Assembly (NCBI RefSeq): GCF_049568105.1
Contig: NZ_CP145335.1
Coordinates: forward strand, 1,364,001 to 1,428,000
DNA length: 64,000 nucleotides
Direction of reading: 5' to 3'
Source: Salinisphaera sp049568105
GTDB taxonomy: Bacteria > Pseudomonadota > Gammaproteobacteria > Nevskiales > Salinisphaeraceae
Part shown: one piece after another, positions 36,267 to 45,348 of the stretch
Numbering within the stretch: position 1 is the first letter of the stretch
Layout of the letters: every line of letters begins with the position of its first letter
Made by a program: the position numbers and the translations under genes
Notes under the pieces: model-generated
What the model was told of the DNA's origin: nothing
Database searches by the model: none
Seen by the model: the letters and a program-made list of their open reading frames with translations, nothing else

Positions 36267-39167
36267 ATGACTTATCCATCGACTTCCGACCGGAAGTTCG
36301 AGCCGCGTAGCGCGTATGTGCCGTTCGACTGGTCGCGTGCTTCGAAAGCCTCGATCTGCGCTTTCATGCTGGCCTTCGCGCCGCTGACCGGCGCCATCGC
36401 CCAGACCGGCAACAACGCCGACGACGACTATGTGGCCCCGGCGGCACCGGCGGCCGATGACAGCGAGAATCTGGGCCAGGCCGCGCCCACCGGCGCCGCA
36501 CCCGCGGCCCCGGCGCCGGCAGCCGCTTCGGACGAAGCCCCGGCTGCGGCCGCTCCGGCAGCTGCCGCGGCTGCCCCGGCTGCTGCGACGGGCGGTTCGG
36601 CCCAGTCGACCCAGCTCCAGGACGTGACCGTGACCGGTACGGCGATTTCGCGTCCGGACGCGGCGACCGCACTGCCCGTGACCAATTACGACTCCGAGGA
36701 GTTGCGCGAACAGGGCATTACCTCGACGTCGCAGTTTCTGCAGCAGATGGTGGGTAACAACACCAGTGCTGGGCCCGGCCAGAGTACGGGCAGCGCTGTT
36801 ACCGGTGGTTCCTCGTTCGCCAATCTGCGTGGTCTGGGTGCCAACAAGACGTTGATCCTGCTCAACGGCCGGCGTTTGACGGTCAACGCGCTGGACGGCG
36901 GCGCGGTCGATCTGAACACGATCCCGTTCGCGGCCATCGACCACGTCGAAGTGCTGCGCGACGGCGCTTCGGCCCTGTATGGCACCGACGCCATCGGTGG
37001 TGTGATCAACTTCATCACCAAGAAGAATCTGGACGGCGGCAACGTCGACCTGAACTACTCGATGCCCACGCGCGATGGTGGCGGCAACAGCCAGACCATG
37101 AGCGTGACCTTCGGCAAGGGCGATTTCGATAAAGACGGTTGGAACGTCATGGGTACGCTGAGCTATCAGCGTCAAGACGCCATCGACGCCAATACCCGCG
37201 ACTTCGTGACGCCGCTCGATCCGCGAATCGATTTCACGTCCGCCAACACCTTCCCGGGTCAGTATATTCAGGGCTCGACGGGCGTCGGCCTGATCAACCC
37301 GCTGGCCGCGCAGAACTGCGAAGGCGTCGATGCGCTGGTGCAGGGTAGTGGTAACGACTGCCGCGAGAACTTCACCGCACTCGGCGCCCAGGTCCAGCAG
37401 AAATACGACAAGCCGTCGTTCTTCGGCCGGGCCAACTATAAGATCAACGACAACAACTCGGTGTCGTTGAGCTATATGTGGTCGCGTAAAACGACGTATT
37501 CGGTCAGTGCGCCGTCGCCGACTTCGGGCAATATCACGATCCAGCCGGGTACGCCGTATTTCCCGGGCCAGGGCAATATCCCGGTGCCGAGTAACGATTT
37601 TGATACCGGCAGCCCGGTGTCGTTGTACTATCGTGCCAATCCGCTCGGGCCCCGCACGAACAAAGACACGAACGAATACCATCGCGTCGTGTTGGATTTC
37701 ACCGGTCGTTTCCTGGATGGCTTCCGCTACGACACGGCGTTCTCCTATAACCAGGGCACGACCGAACTGAACCAGGTCAACGGCAACTTCAACCAGTACG
37801 TCGGCAACGACTCGCTGGAAGCCGCGATTAACGCCGGCAACTTTAATCCGTATACGGCGAATCCGACCGCGGCGGAGCGTTCGATCCTGGCCCATACCGA
37901 GACCATTGGCCGGCTGGAAACCGACAAGACCCGGGCCTATATCTGGGACGGCAAGATCAACCACGATCTGGGCAACTGGTTCGGTGTAGGTCAGTCGGCG
38001 TTGGCCCTCGGTGCGCAGTATCGGCACGAGACGCTGACTTCCGACATCGGTGGGTATATCGCCGATCGCAGTCCGAGTTCCGGTGTGGCGGCCAGCCACG
38101 TCGACGAAGATCGCGACGTCGAGAGCGTGTTCGGCGAACTGAACATCCCAATTCTCGATAACCTCGAGCTGGATGCCCAAGCGCGTTACGACAACTACAG
38201 CGACGTCGGCGATACGGTCAATCCGAAGGTCTCGCTGCGCTACCAGCCGCTTCGTCAGCTGACGCTGCGGGCCTCCTATAGCGAAGGCTTCCATGCGCCG
38301 ACCCTGTACGACCTGTACCAGCCGCAGGTCGAGACGTTCACCGGCGCCAGCCTGAACGACCCCGAGTTGTGCCCGGGCGGGTCGCCGGCCAACGGCGGCG
38401 TAAGCTCGCGCGACTGTAACAACCAGTTCCGCCAGGTCATCGGTGGCAACCAGAATCTACAGCCCGAGAAGTCCAAGAGCTGGAGTGCTGGTTTCGTGCT
38501 GCAGCCGATGAAAAACGTCTCGCTCACGGCCGATTTCTTCGCTGTGGAACTATCGCAGCAGATCGGCACGCTCGACCCGACGTATATCTTCAACAACTAC
38601 GATCAGTACCAGACCCGCTTCAATCGCGACGGCAACAACGCGATCGACACGTTCCAGAACACCAACTTCAACAACGGCAAGACCGAGTTGAACGGTGAAG
38701 ACGTGCAGTTGAATGCCTCGCTGCCGACCGACTACGGCACCTTCACCCTGCAGATGCAGGGCACGTACATGAACAAGTACGACACCCAGGTGGCCGAAGG
38801 CGGGCAGTACTACAACAACGTGAGCAACTACACGTTGGGCGGCAATATCTTCCGTTGGCAGCACAACGTGACGCTGGGCTGGAACAAAGGGCCGATGGCG
38901 CTGGGCGTGGTCAACCACTACAGCAGCGGCTACCGCGACTATGCCAGCGTGCCGGATCACGTTAGCGTGCATGACTATGTAACCTGGGATACCTACGGTT
39001 CGTATAGTTTCGACAACGGCCTGCAGCTGACCGTAGGCTCGAACAACGTGTTCGATGCGGATCCGCCGTTCTCGGTCCAGACCGATGCCGGTCAGGCCGG
39101 CTACGACGCGCGCTATGCCGACGGCGTGGGTCGCACGGTCTATGGTCGCCTGAGCTATAACTTCTAG
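36267..39167 (+). CDS. TonB-dependent outer-membrane receptor (tandem copy 1)
   Basis: A 966-residue receptor. A long basic n-region of about 27 residues precedes the signal core 'ASICAFMLAFAPL' and cleavage near AIAQ. An Ala/Pro-rich linker (about residues 55-115) comes before the TonB-box-like 'DVTVTGTAIS'. The plug has 'LRGLGANKTLILLNGRRL' and 'VEVLRDGASALYGTDAIGGVINFITKK'. The 22-strand barrel ends in 'YGRLSYNF' with the terminal Phe used by the BAM machine. The plug resembles large Xanthomonas-type receptors for oligosaccharides or peptides. The substrate is unknown. Confidence 0.92.
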   Translation: MTYPSTSDRKFEPRSAYVPFDWSRASKASICAFMLAFAPLTGAIAQTGNNADDDYVAPAAPAADDSENLGQAAPTGAAPAAPAPAAASDEAPAAAAPAAAAAAPAAATGGSAQSTQLQDVTVTGTAISRPDAATALPVTNYDSEELREQGITSTSQFLQQMVGNNTSAGPGQSTGSAVTGGSSFANLRGLGANKTLILLNGRRLTVNALDGGAVDLNTIPFAAIDHVEVLRDGASALYGTDAIGGVINFITKKNLDGGNVDLNYSMPTRDGGGNSQTMSVTFGKGDFDKDGWNVMGTLSYQRQDAIDANTRDFVTPLDPRIDFTSANTFPGQYIQGSTGVGLINPLAAQNCEGVDALVQGSGNDCRENFTALGAQVQQKYDKPSFFGRANYKINDNNSVSLSYMWSRKTTYSVSAPSPTSGNITIQPGTPYFPGQGNIPVPSNDFDTGSPVSLYYRANPLGPRTNKDTNEYHRVVLDFTGRFLDGFRYDTAFSYNQGTTELNQVNGNFNQYVGNDSLEAAINAGNFNPYTANPTAAERSILAHTETIGRLETDKTRAYIWDGKINHDLGNWFGVGQSALALGAQYRHETLTSDIGGYIADRSPSSGVAASHVDEDRDVESVFGELNIPILDNLELDAQARYDNYSDVGDTVNPKVSLRYQPLRQLTLRASYSEGFHAPTLYDLYQPQVETFTGASLNDPELCPGGSPANGGVSSRDCNNQFRQVIGGNQNLQPEKSKSWSAGFVLQPMKNVSLTADFFAVELSQQIGTLDPTYIFNNYDQYQTRFNRDGNNAIDTFQNTNFNNGKTELNGEDVQLNASLPTDYGTFTLQMQGTYMNKYDTQVAEGGQYYNNVSNYTLGGNIFRWQHNVTLGWNKGPMALGVVNHYSSGYRDYASVPDHVSVHDYVTWDTYGSYSFDNGLQLTVGSNNVFDADPPFSVQTDAGQAGYDARYADGVGRTVYGRLSYNF

Positions 39168-39194
39168 TTCCGACGTCCCAAGCCGATGGGCAAA

Positions 39195-39223
39195 GGGCGC
39201 CGCATTGCGGCGCCCTTTTTTTT
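39195..39223 (+). terminator. Terminator after receptor copy 1
   Basis: Perfect nine-base stem GGGCGCCGC/GCGGCGCCC, loop ATT, followed by eight T residues, 27 bases after the receptor stop. Confidence 0.95.
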
Positions 39224-39706
39224 GTCTGTACCGCCCCCGCGGCTCGATATGGAAGACCAGGACACAGCAGGGGGTGCAACGACCCTGTATCGGGCGAAGC
39301 TCTGACCAAGCTTGAATCGCTGGGCCGGCCGATAATCCGCTATACAGATGAGCCCGTGGCCTCGAGCGCGGGCTTTTTTTGTGCGCGGCTGTGCAAATAC
39401 AGAGCGGTCGTTCAAGCGCTGTACAACGATCAATACAGGCGCGGTCGTATAAGCGGGTCTAACCCGAAAAAAAAATTTAAACGCCATCTGTTTGTAACGA
39501 CTAATAAAACTATGGTCGTTGTCAAGTGCACAAATTCTCTTTGGCATGTTCCGTGCTGTTGTCGGTTCGTGAAAATGGCGCGCCTGCGGTGCGTCGTTTC
39601 AGTAAGGCGTTGGTCGAACGACTGGGGATCGTTGAGTCCGGTCGGCTTGCATAGGCGGGCATCGGGGTTCGGCCAACGGCAACGTCAATATTTGGGGATT
39701 ATCGTA
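39224..39706. other. Spacer between the tandem receptors
   Basis: A 483-base region. It holds a second terminator-like hairpin (39351-39380) and an AT-rich stretch near 39465-39515 that stands out from the local GC content and probably contains the promoter of receptor copy 2. The receptor's frame is open back to 39356, but the homologous start is at 39707. Confidence 0.5.
39351..39380 (+). terminator. Second terminator-like hairpin between the receptors
   Basis: Stem AGCCCG/CGGGCT with a 12-base loop, followed by seven T residues. No gene between it and the first terminator is evident, so it may end a short untranslated RNA or be a back-up. Confidence 0.65.
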
Positions 39707-42607
39707 ATGACTGATCACTCGACTTCCTCTGGGAAGTTCGGAGCCTCGTGCGTGAGTGGCACGTTCGACTGGAAGCATGCTTCCAAGGCATCGATCTGTG
39801 CTTTCATGCTCGCGTTCGCGCCGCTGGGCACGGTGATGGCACAAAGCTCAGACGACGGCTACGTCGCACCGGCCGAACCGGCGTCAGCCGACAGCGACGA
39901 CACATCCGATGTGGCAGCACCAGCCGCGCCGGCTGCTGCCGCACCGGCCGGTGCGGCGCCCGCAGGGGCCGCGAGCGCGGAGGCGGCGACTGGGCCGACC
40001 ACCGAATTGGGCACTGTGTCGGTCACGGGTACCGCGATTTCTAGCGCCGACAAAGCGACATCGCTGCCGGTGACCACGTATGACGCCAGTGATCTTAGGG
40101 AGCAGGGCGTCACTTCGACACCGCAGCTCATGCAGCGGATTGTGGGTAATAGTACCGACGCTGGCCCAGGGCTGAGTACCGGTACGTCCAACACTGGCGG
40201 TTATTCATTCGCGAACCTGCGTGGTCTGGGATCGGATAAAACGCTGATTCTGCTGAACGGCCGTCGGCTCGCGGTGAACGCGCTCAATGGTGGCGCAGTC
40301 GACTTGAATACGATTCCGTTCGCGGCCATCCAGCGCGTGGAAGTGCTACGTGACGGTGCCTCGGCGTTGTATGGCACGGACGCTATCGGCGGCGTGATCA
40401 ACTTCATCACCAAAAAGAATCTGGATGGCGGCAACGTCGACCTGAATTATTCGGTGCCGACGCGTGATGGCGGCGGCAACGGCACGACCATCAGTGCCAC
40501 CTTCGGCAAGGGCGATTTCGAAAAAGACGGCTGGAACGTGATGGGCACCCTGAGCTATCAGCGTCAGGGCGCGATCAATGCTAACGATCGTGATTTCATT
40601 ACACCGCTCGATCCCCGAATCAATTCGGTATCGTCGTTCACGAATCCTGCGCAGTATTTACAGAGCTCGACCGGTGTGTTCGTCAACCCGACCGCGGCGA
40701 ATGGCTGTGACAATGTGTTCGGGCAGGTCAACAACGACGGCGAAACCTGCTACGAGAACTTCACCGTACTGGGCGGCGCCGAAGTCGTGCAGCAGTACGA
40801 CAAGCCGTCGTTCTTCGGTCAGGGCTCTTACAAGATCAACGACAACAACCAAGTCTCGTTGAGCTATCTCTGGACCCGCAAGACCACGCGCGCCCTGGCG
40901 GCGCCGTCTCCGGCTTCAGGCTACCCGGAAATTCAGCCGGGCACGCCGTTCTACCCTGGCAATGGCATCGTTCCGGGCCCGACTGCGGCCCAGGGCGCAG
41001 CCAATTTCGATCCGAGTGAGCCGGTCACGGCCTATTATCGTTCGGTGCCGCTCGGGGCGCGTCAGAGCGAGGGCGTGAACGAATATCATCGCGTCGTGCT
41101 CGACTTCGACGGCAAGCTGCCGTGGAACGTGAACTACGATACGTCGTTCGCTTATAACCAGGCCAGTACCGATATCAACCTGATCCATGGTTATTACAAC
41201 CAGAGTGCGACGATTACCGATGCCAACGGCAATCAGGTTATTGACCCGAACTCGCTGCAGGCCAAGATCAACGCTGGCCAGTACAACCCGTTTACGACCA
41301 ATCTAACCCAGGCCCAACGTCAGGCGCTGCAAAGTTCGGAAACGCACGGCACGATCGAAGCCGACAAAACCCGGGCCTATGTCTGGAATGGCAAGATCGA
41401 TCGGCGGATCGGCGACTGGTTCGGTGCTGGTGCATCCGCTCTGGCGCTTGGCGCCCAGTACCGCCATGAGACCCTAACGGCCACGACCGATGGTTATCTC
41501 GGTGACCGCGCGCCGAGTTCCGGCTTCTCGGCATCATCGGTGGACGAAGATCGTGATGTTGAAGGCGTATTCGGCGAGCTGAACGTGCCGCTGCCGTTCA
41601 ACGTGGAACTGGATGCCCAGGCGCGTTACGACAACTACAGTGACGTCGGCGACACGATCAATCCGAAGGTCTCGCTACGCTACCAGCCGTTCCAGCAGTT
41701 GACGCTGCGTGCGTCCTACGGCGAAGGCTTCCACGCGCCGACGTTGTATGATCTGTATGAACCCAATCACCTGACCTTCACGCCAGGTGCGTTGGACGAT
41801 CCGGAGCTCTGCCCGGGCGGCAACCCCACTGGCAATGCGGTTTCTACGCGCGACTGTAATACCCAGTTCCAGCAGAACACCGGTGGTAACGCGGATCTGC
41901 AGCCCGAGAAGTCCAAACAGTGGACCATCGGTTTCGTGGCTCAGCCGATGAAATACACCTCGCTGAGCGTTGATTTCTATGCCGTGGAACTGTCGCAGCA
42001 GATCAGCACGCTCGATCCGTCGTATGTGTTCGATAACTACGGCACGTATTCCGATCGTTTCAACCGCGATCCGGACACGAACGCGATCGATAGCTTCAAC
42101 AACACGAACTCGAACCTCGGCAAGACCATTACTAACGGTGAGACGGTCCAGTTGAACGTCGCGGTGCCGACTGACTACGGCACCTTCAGTCTCGACGTGC
42201 AGGGTAACTACATCAACAAGTATGAGTACCAGACCGCACAGGATTCGGATTACATCGATAATGTCAGCTTTTATTCCAACGGCAACATCTTCCGCTGGAA
42301 GCACAACGTGACGTTGGGTTGGGCCAAAGGGCCGATGGCGCTCGGTGTGATCAACCATTACATGAGTGGTTACAAGGATGCCGATAGCTCCCCGAGCCAT
42401 CCCCATGTGCACGATTATGTGACCTGGGATACCTACGGTTCGTATAGCTTCGACAATGGCCTCCAGCTCACCTTGGGCTCGAACAATGTGTTCGACGCGG
42501 ATCCGCCGTTCTCGGTTCAGACTGATGCCGGCAACTCGGGCTACGACGCTCGTTATGCCGAAGGTATTGGTCGTACGGTCTATGGCCGCCTGAGCTACTC
42601 CTTCTAG
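39707..42607 (+). CDS. TonB-dependent outer-membrane receptor (tandem copy 2)
   Basis: A paralogue of the preceding receptor with exactly the same length, 966 residues. It shares the unusual N-terminus (FDW...HASKASICAFMLAFAPL), an Ala/Pro linker, TonB-box-like 'SVTGTAIS', the plug blocks 'LRGLGSDKTLILLNGRRL' and 'VEVLRDGASALYGTDAIGG', and the C-terminal 'YGRLSYSF'. Differences concentrate in the loops, e.g. around residues 195-260 and 310-345, as expected for altered ligand range. The ATG at 39707 is set by alignment with copy 1 and a GGGG-rich site upstream. Confidence 0.92.
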   Translation: MTDHSTSSGKFGASCVSGTFDWKHASKASICAFMLAFAPLGTVMAQSSDDGYVAPAEPASADSDDTSDVAAPAAPAAAAPAGAAPAGAASAEAATGPTTELGTVSVTGTAISSADKATSLPVTTYDASDLREQGVTSTPQLMQRIVGNSTDAGPGLSTGTSNTGGYSFANLRGLGSDKTLILLNGRRLAVNALNGGAVDLNTIPFAAIQRVEVLRDGASALYGTDAIGGVINFITKKNLDGGNVDLNYSVPTRDGGGNGTTISATFGKGDFEKDGWNVMGTLSYQRQGAINANDRDFITPLDPRINSVSSFTNPAQYLQSSTGVFVNPTAANGCDNVFGQVNNDGETCYENFTVLGGAEVVQQYDKPSFFGQGSYKINDNNQVSLSYLWTRKTTRALAAPSPASGYPEIQPGTPFYPGNGIVPGPTAAQGAANFDPSEPVTAYYRSVPLGARQSEGVNEYHRVVLDFDGKLPWNVNYDTSFAYNQASTDINLIHGYYNQSATITDANGNQVIDPNSLQAKINAGQYNPFTTNLTQAQRQALQSSETHGTIEADKTRAYVWNGKIDRRIGDWFGAGASALALGAQYRHETLTATTDGYLGDRAPSSGFSASSVDEDRDVEGVFGELNVPLPFNVELDAQARYDNYSDVGDTINPKVSLRYQPFQQLTLRASYGEGFHAPTLYDLYEPNHLTFTPGALDDPELCPGGNPTGNAVSTRDCNTQFQQNTGGNADLQPEKSKQWTIGFVAQPMKYTSLSVDFYAVELSQQISTLDPSYVFDNYGTYSDRFNRDPDTNAIDSFNNTNSNLGKTITNGETVQLNVAVPTDYGTFSLDVQGNYINKYEYQTAQDSDYIDNVSFYSNGNIFRWKHNVTLGWAKGPMALGVINHYMSGYKDADSSPSHPHVHDYVTWDTYGSYSFDNGLQLTLGSNNVFDADPPFSVQTDAGNSGYDARYAEGIGRTVYGRLSYSF

Positions 42608-42626
42608 TCGAGAGTTGCTCGATTCG

Positions 42627-42660
42627 GGCCTCGTCGCATCCGTGGCGGGGCCTTTTTTTT
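42627..42660 (+). terminator. Terminator after receptor copy 2
   Basis: Stem GGCCTCG/CGGGGCC (one G-T pair), 12-base loop, followed by an eight-base T run, 20 bases after the stop. Confidence 0.85.
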
Positions 42661-42737
42661 ATGTAGGTATCGCGCGACTGGGGCACCGGCACGATCTTTC
42701 AGGTGTATTTAAGCAGGGATCAAACGGGGAAACAGCG

Positions 42738-43019
42738 ATGTATTATTTAAGAAAGGACTGGGCCATAGCTGCCATGGCTGGTGTGATCATGCTTGCCGGC
42801 TGTGCCACATCGTCCCAGCAAGGGCCACAAGCCAAAGCGGCCCAGGCGCACCAAGTCCAATGTGCCACCCAGACCGGTAGCATGCTGTCCAACCACTGCA
42901 CGGCCGGGGTATCGTCGACCGATAGCCAGGCCAGCCGTCGACAGGGCGCGACCTCGGCCCAGGGCGCGCTAACCGGACGACAGACCAGTGCGCCCTCGGC
43001 GTTGGCCGGCGGCGGTTAG
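42738..43019 (+). CDS. Small putative lipoprotein
   Basis: A 93-residue protein. A positively charged start (MYYLRKDW) is followed by a hydrophobic core and the lipobox LAGC, with the lipidated Cys at residue 22. The mature part is rich in Gln, Ser, Ala and Gly, contains Cys33 or thereabouts and Cys in 'SNHCTAG', and has no domain I know. A GGGGAAA site precedes the ATG. It lies downstream of the receptors but behind a terminator. Confidence 0.72.
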   Translation: MYYLRKDWAIAAMAGVIMLAGCATSSQQGPQAKAAQAHQVQCATQTGSMLSNHCTAGVSSTDSQASRRQGATSAQGALTGRQTSAPSALAGGG

Positions 43020-43081
43020 CTCGCTCGGTATTGCCGATTTCACTGCCGACCAAGACGGCTGGCTCGGCGGATGGTCGTCGT

Positions 43082-43903
43082 TCAGCCCGCCAATCGAATC
43101 GGCGTAACGGTTTTCGGCAGTTCGCGTACCCGCCCGATCTCCAGCCAGAACTGTTCTGGCGAATGAAAATCCGAGCCTTTCGACCCCAGCAGGCGGTGAC
43201 TATACGCATCACGAGCCGACTGGCTTTCCTGGTCGACCGTGCTGACCCCGGTACAGATTTCCAACCCATCGCCGCCGCCGGCGGCGAATGCGCCGACTGC
43301 GGCCCGACGCCAGGCGCCGGTGAATCGATAGCCGAAAGGATGCGCCAGTACAGCGATGCCACCTGCCGCATGAATCCAGTCGATGACCGATTCGAGCGCC
43401 GACCATTCGGAATGTTGGTAGCCTGGCTTGCCCGGGCGTAGAAAGCGTTTGAATGCCTGGGCGGTATCGCGGCAGATGCCGTCGCTTACCAGCAAGTTGG
43501 CAAAATGCGCGCGGGTGATCTGGCCGCCCCGAGCCGCCTCGGCCGCTCGTATATAGCCATCCCGCAACCCATGGCGGGCCAGGCGATCGGCGATCGATCG
43601 AGCGCGCTCGATGCGCATCGTTTGGTGCGAAGCCAGGCCGCTGGCGAGTGTGGTCTCCTCAATATCGATGTCCAGGCCGACGATATGCAGCGTTCGGCGT
43701 CGCCAGGTCGCGGATATCTCGACCCCGGTGATCAGCTCGATGCCATAGCTCGTCGCGGCATCTCGTGCTTCGGGCACGCCGGCTACCGTATCGTGATCGG
43801 TCAGCGCCAGCCGGCTAATGCTGCGGTCGGCCGCGCGCTCGATTAGCGCGGTCGGTGACAGCTGGCCATCCGAGGCAGTGGAGTGGGTGTGCAGATCGAT
43901 CAT
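43082..43903 (-). CDS. rnm: PHP-domain phosphoesterase, RNase AM/YciV-like
   Basis: A 273-residue metal phosphoesterase. It has MIDLHTHSTASDG with the HxH metal motif, 'LALTDHDTVAGV', 'GVEIS', 'AVLAHP' and 'GSDFHSPEQFW', the standard PHP ligand set. Members of this group in E. coli remove nucleotides from 5' ends of RNA and hydrolyse 3',5'-bisphosphates. The start at 43903 gives the canonical MIDLHTH opening; the longer frame adds 21 unrelated residues. Confidence 0.88.
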   Translation of the reverse strand: MIDLHTHSTASDGQLSPTALIERAADRSISRLALTDHDTVAGVPEARDAATSYGIELITGVEISATWRRRTLHIVGLDIDIEETTLASGLASHQTMRIERARSIADRLARHGLRDGYIRAAEAARGGQITRAHFANLLVSDGICRDTAQAFKRFLRPGKPGYQHSEWSALESVIDWIHAAGGIAVLAHPFGYRFTGAWRRAAVGAFAAGGGDGLEICTGVSTVDQESQSARDAYSHRLLGSKGSDFHSPEQFWLEIGRVRELPKTVTPIRLAG

Positions 43904-44085
43904 GGGCGCCAGCTTAGCGCGTTGCGCGGCGCCCGTGGTGACCGGCCGCAAGACATGCCAAGCCATGCCATAGGCACGTTGGCTTTCGAGACTGCCGACG
44001 ACGGCAAAAATAGGCAGGTATTATCGATAAAAAACGGGCCATCGTGACCGACGGCCCGCTGAGCCAGCACGGCAAATAGCTTGAA

Positions 44086-45144
44086 TCAATCGCCCTTGGC
44101 GAAGTTCGCATGCAGGACCTGATCGGCCGGGCCGAACCGGTCGCTGGCGGTCTTACGCTGGTGCCAGTAGGGATACAACAGCTCGGGGCGGCTGACTTTT
44201 TCGATCGCCTCGACTTCGTCGTGGCTCAACTCGAGGTGGGCAGCTGCCAGGTTGTCGTCGAGCTGATGTTCTTTGCGGGCGCCGACCACGGTAGTCGTCA
44301 CGCCTGGACGCCCGGTGATCCAGGCCAGGGCGACCTGGGCTGCCGAGACATTATGTGCATCGCCGACCTCGACCAAGGTTTCGATCAGATCGAACAGCCG
44401 TTTTTCGTTGCTGATCGGCGGTTCTTCCCAGCCTTCGGAAAAGCGTGTGCCTTCCGGCTGTTCGGCATCGCGGCGATATTTACCGGACAACAGGCCGCCG
44501 GCTAGCGGGCTCCAGATCATGGTGCCGATACCCATATCGTGGGCGGCCGGCATCAGCTCGTATTCGGCTTCGCGGGCCTGAGCGGTGTAGTGGATCTGTT
44601 GGCTGACCGGCTTGATGAAGCCTTCGCGCTCGCAGACCGCCATGACCTTCATCGCATGCCAGGCCGAGAAATTGGAAATCCCGTAGTAGCGGATCTTGCC
44701 GTGGCGGACCAACGTATCGAAGGTCTCCAGGGTTTCTTCCAGCGGCGTAACGCCGTCCCACTGATGCATTTGATACAGGTCGATGTAATCGGTGTTCAGC
44801 CGTTTGAGACTGGCATCGATCTGCTGGCGGATATGCGAACGCGACAGGCCGCGGTCGTTCGGGCCGTCGCCCATCGGAAAACGCACCTTGGTGGCCACCA
44901 GTACGTCCGAGCGCTTATTGCCCAGTGCTTGGCCGAGAAGTTCTTCCGAGGCGCCGCCGGAATACATATTCGCGGTATCGAAGATGTTGACACCGGCGTC
45001 CAGGGCCTTGTCGATCATCGTACGGGCGCCCGAGGCATCGATGTCGCCCACCTTGGCCATATTGCCTTCGCCGCCGAAGGTCATCGTGCCGAGCGTGAAT
45101 TTGGACACCATGAGACCGGAATTGCCGAGCTGGCGATATTCCAT
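44086..45144 (-). CDS. Aldo/keto reductase
   Basis: A 352-residue NADPH-dependent oxidoreductase of the Tas/YajO-like type. It begins MEYRQLGNSGL and has the tetrad residues Asp and Tyr in 'FDTANMYSGGASEELLG', Lys in 'VLVATKVRF' and His in 'LYQMHQWD'. The cofactor segment 'WITGRPGVTTTVVGARKEHQL' is near the end. The substrate is not predictable. It is likely monocistronic. Confidence 0.9.
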   Translation of the reverse strand: MEYRQLGNSGLMVSKFTLGTMTFGGEGNMAKVGDIDASGARTMIDKALDAGVNIFDTANMYSGGASEELLGQALGNKRSDVLVATKVRFPMGDGPNDRGLSRSHIRQQIDASLKRLNTDYIDLYQMHQWDGVTPLEETLETFDTLVRHGKIRYYGISNFSAWHAMKVMAVCEREGFIKPVSQQIHYTAQAREAEYELMPAAHDMGIGTMIWSPLAGGLLSGKYRRDAEQPEGTRFSEGWEEPPISNEKRLFDLIETLVEVGDAHNVSAAQVALAWITGRPGVTTTVVGARKEHQLDDNLAAAHLELSHDEVEAIEKVSRPELLYPYWHQRKTASDRFGPADQVLHANFAKGD

Positions 45145-45348
45145 CGATCGCTCCTTGTGGTTTACAGCTATGCAGGATGTACATAGGGCGGATCACGATG
45201 CAACCGGTGTCCGCCCCGGCTGCAAAGCCCCGGGGCGTATCCGATATCATAGGGGCCTGGCATCTATACACGGGACGACCGTGCACGTTTTTCACCGCCA
45301 GCGGCATCGGCAGCGCGGCCGGTATTGGCTCGCGGATAGGTCTTGCGC

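Noticed and set aside
36249..38294. 681-codon open frame antisense to the first receptor
   Set aside because: It mirrors the receptor's codons in high-GC DNA, lacks a ribosome site and any domain, and the plus-strand receptor is unmistakable.
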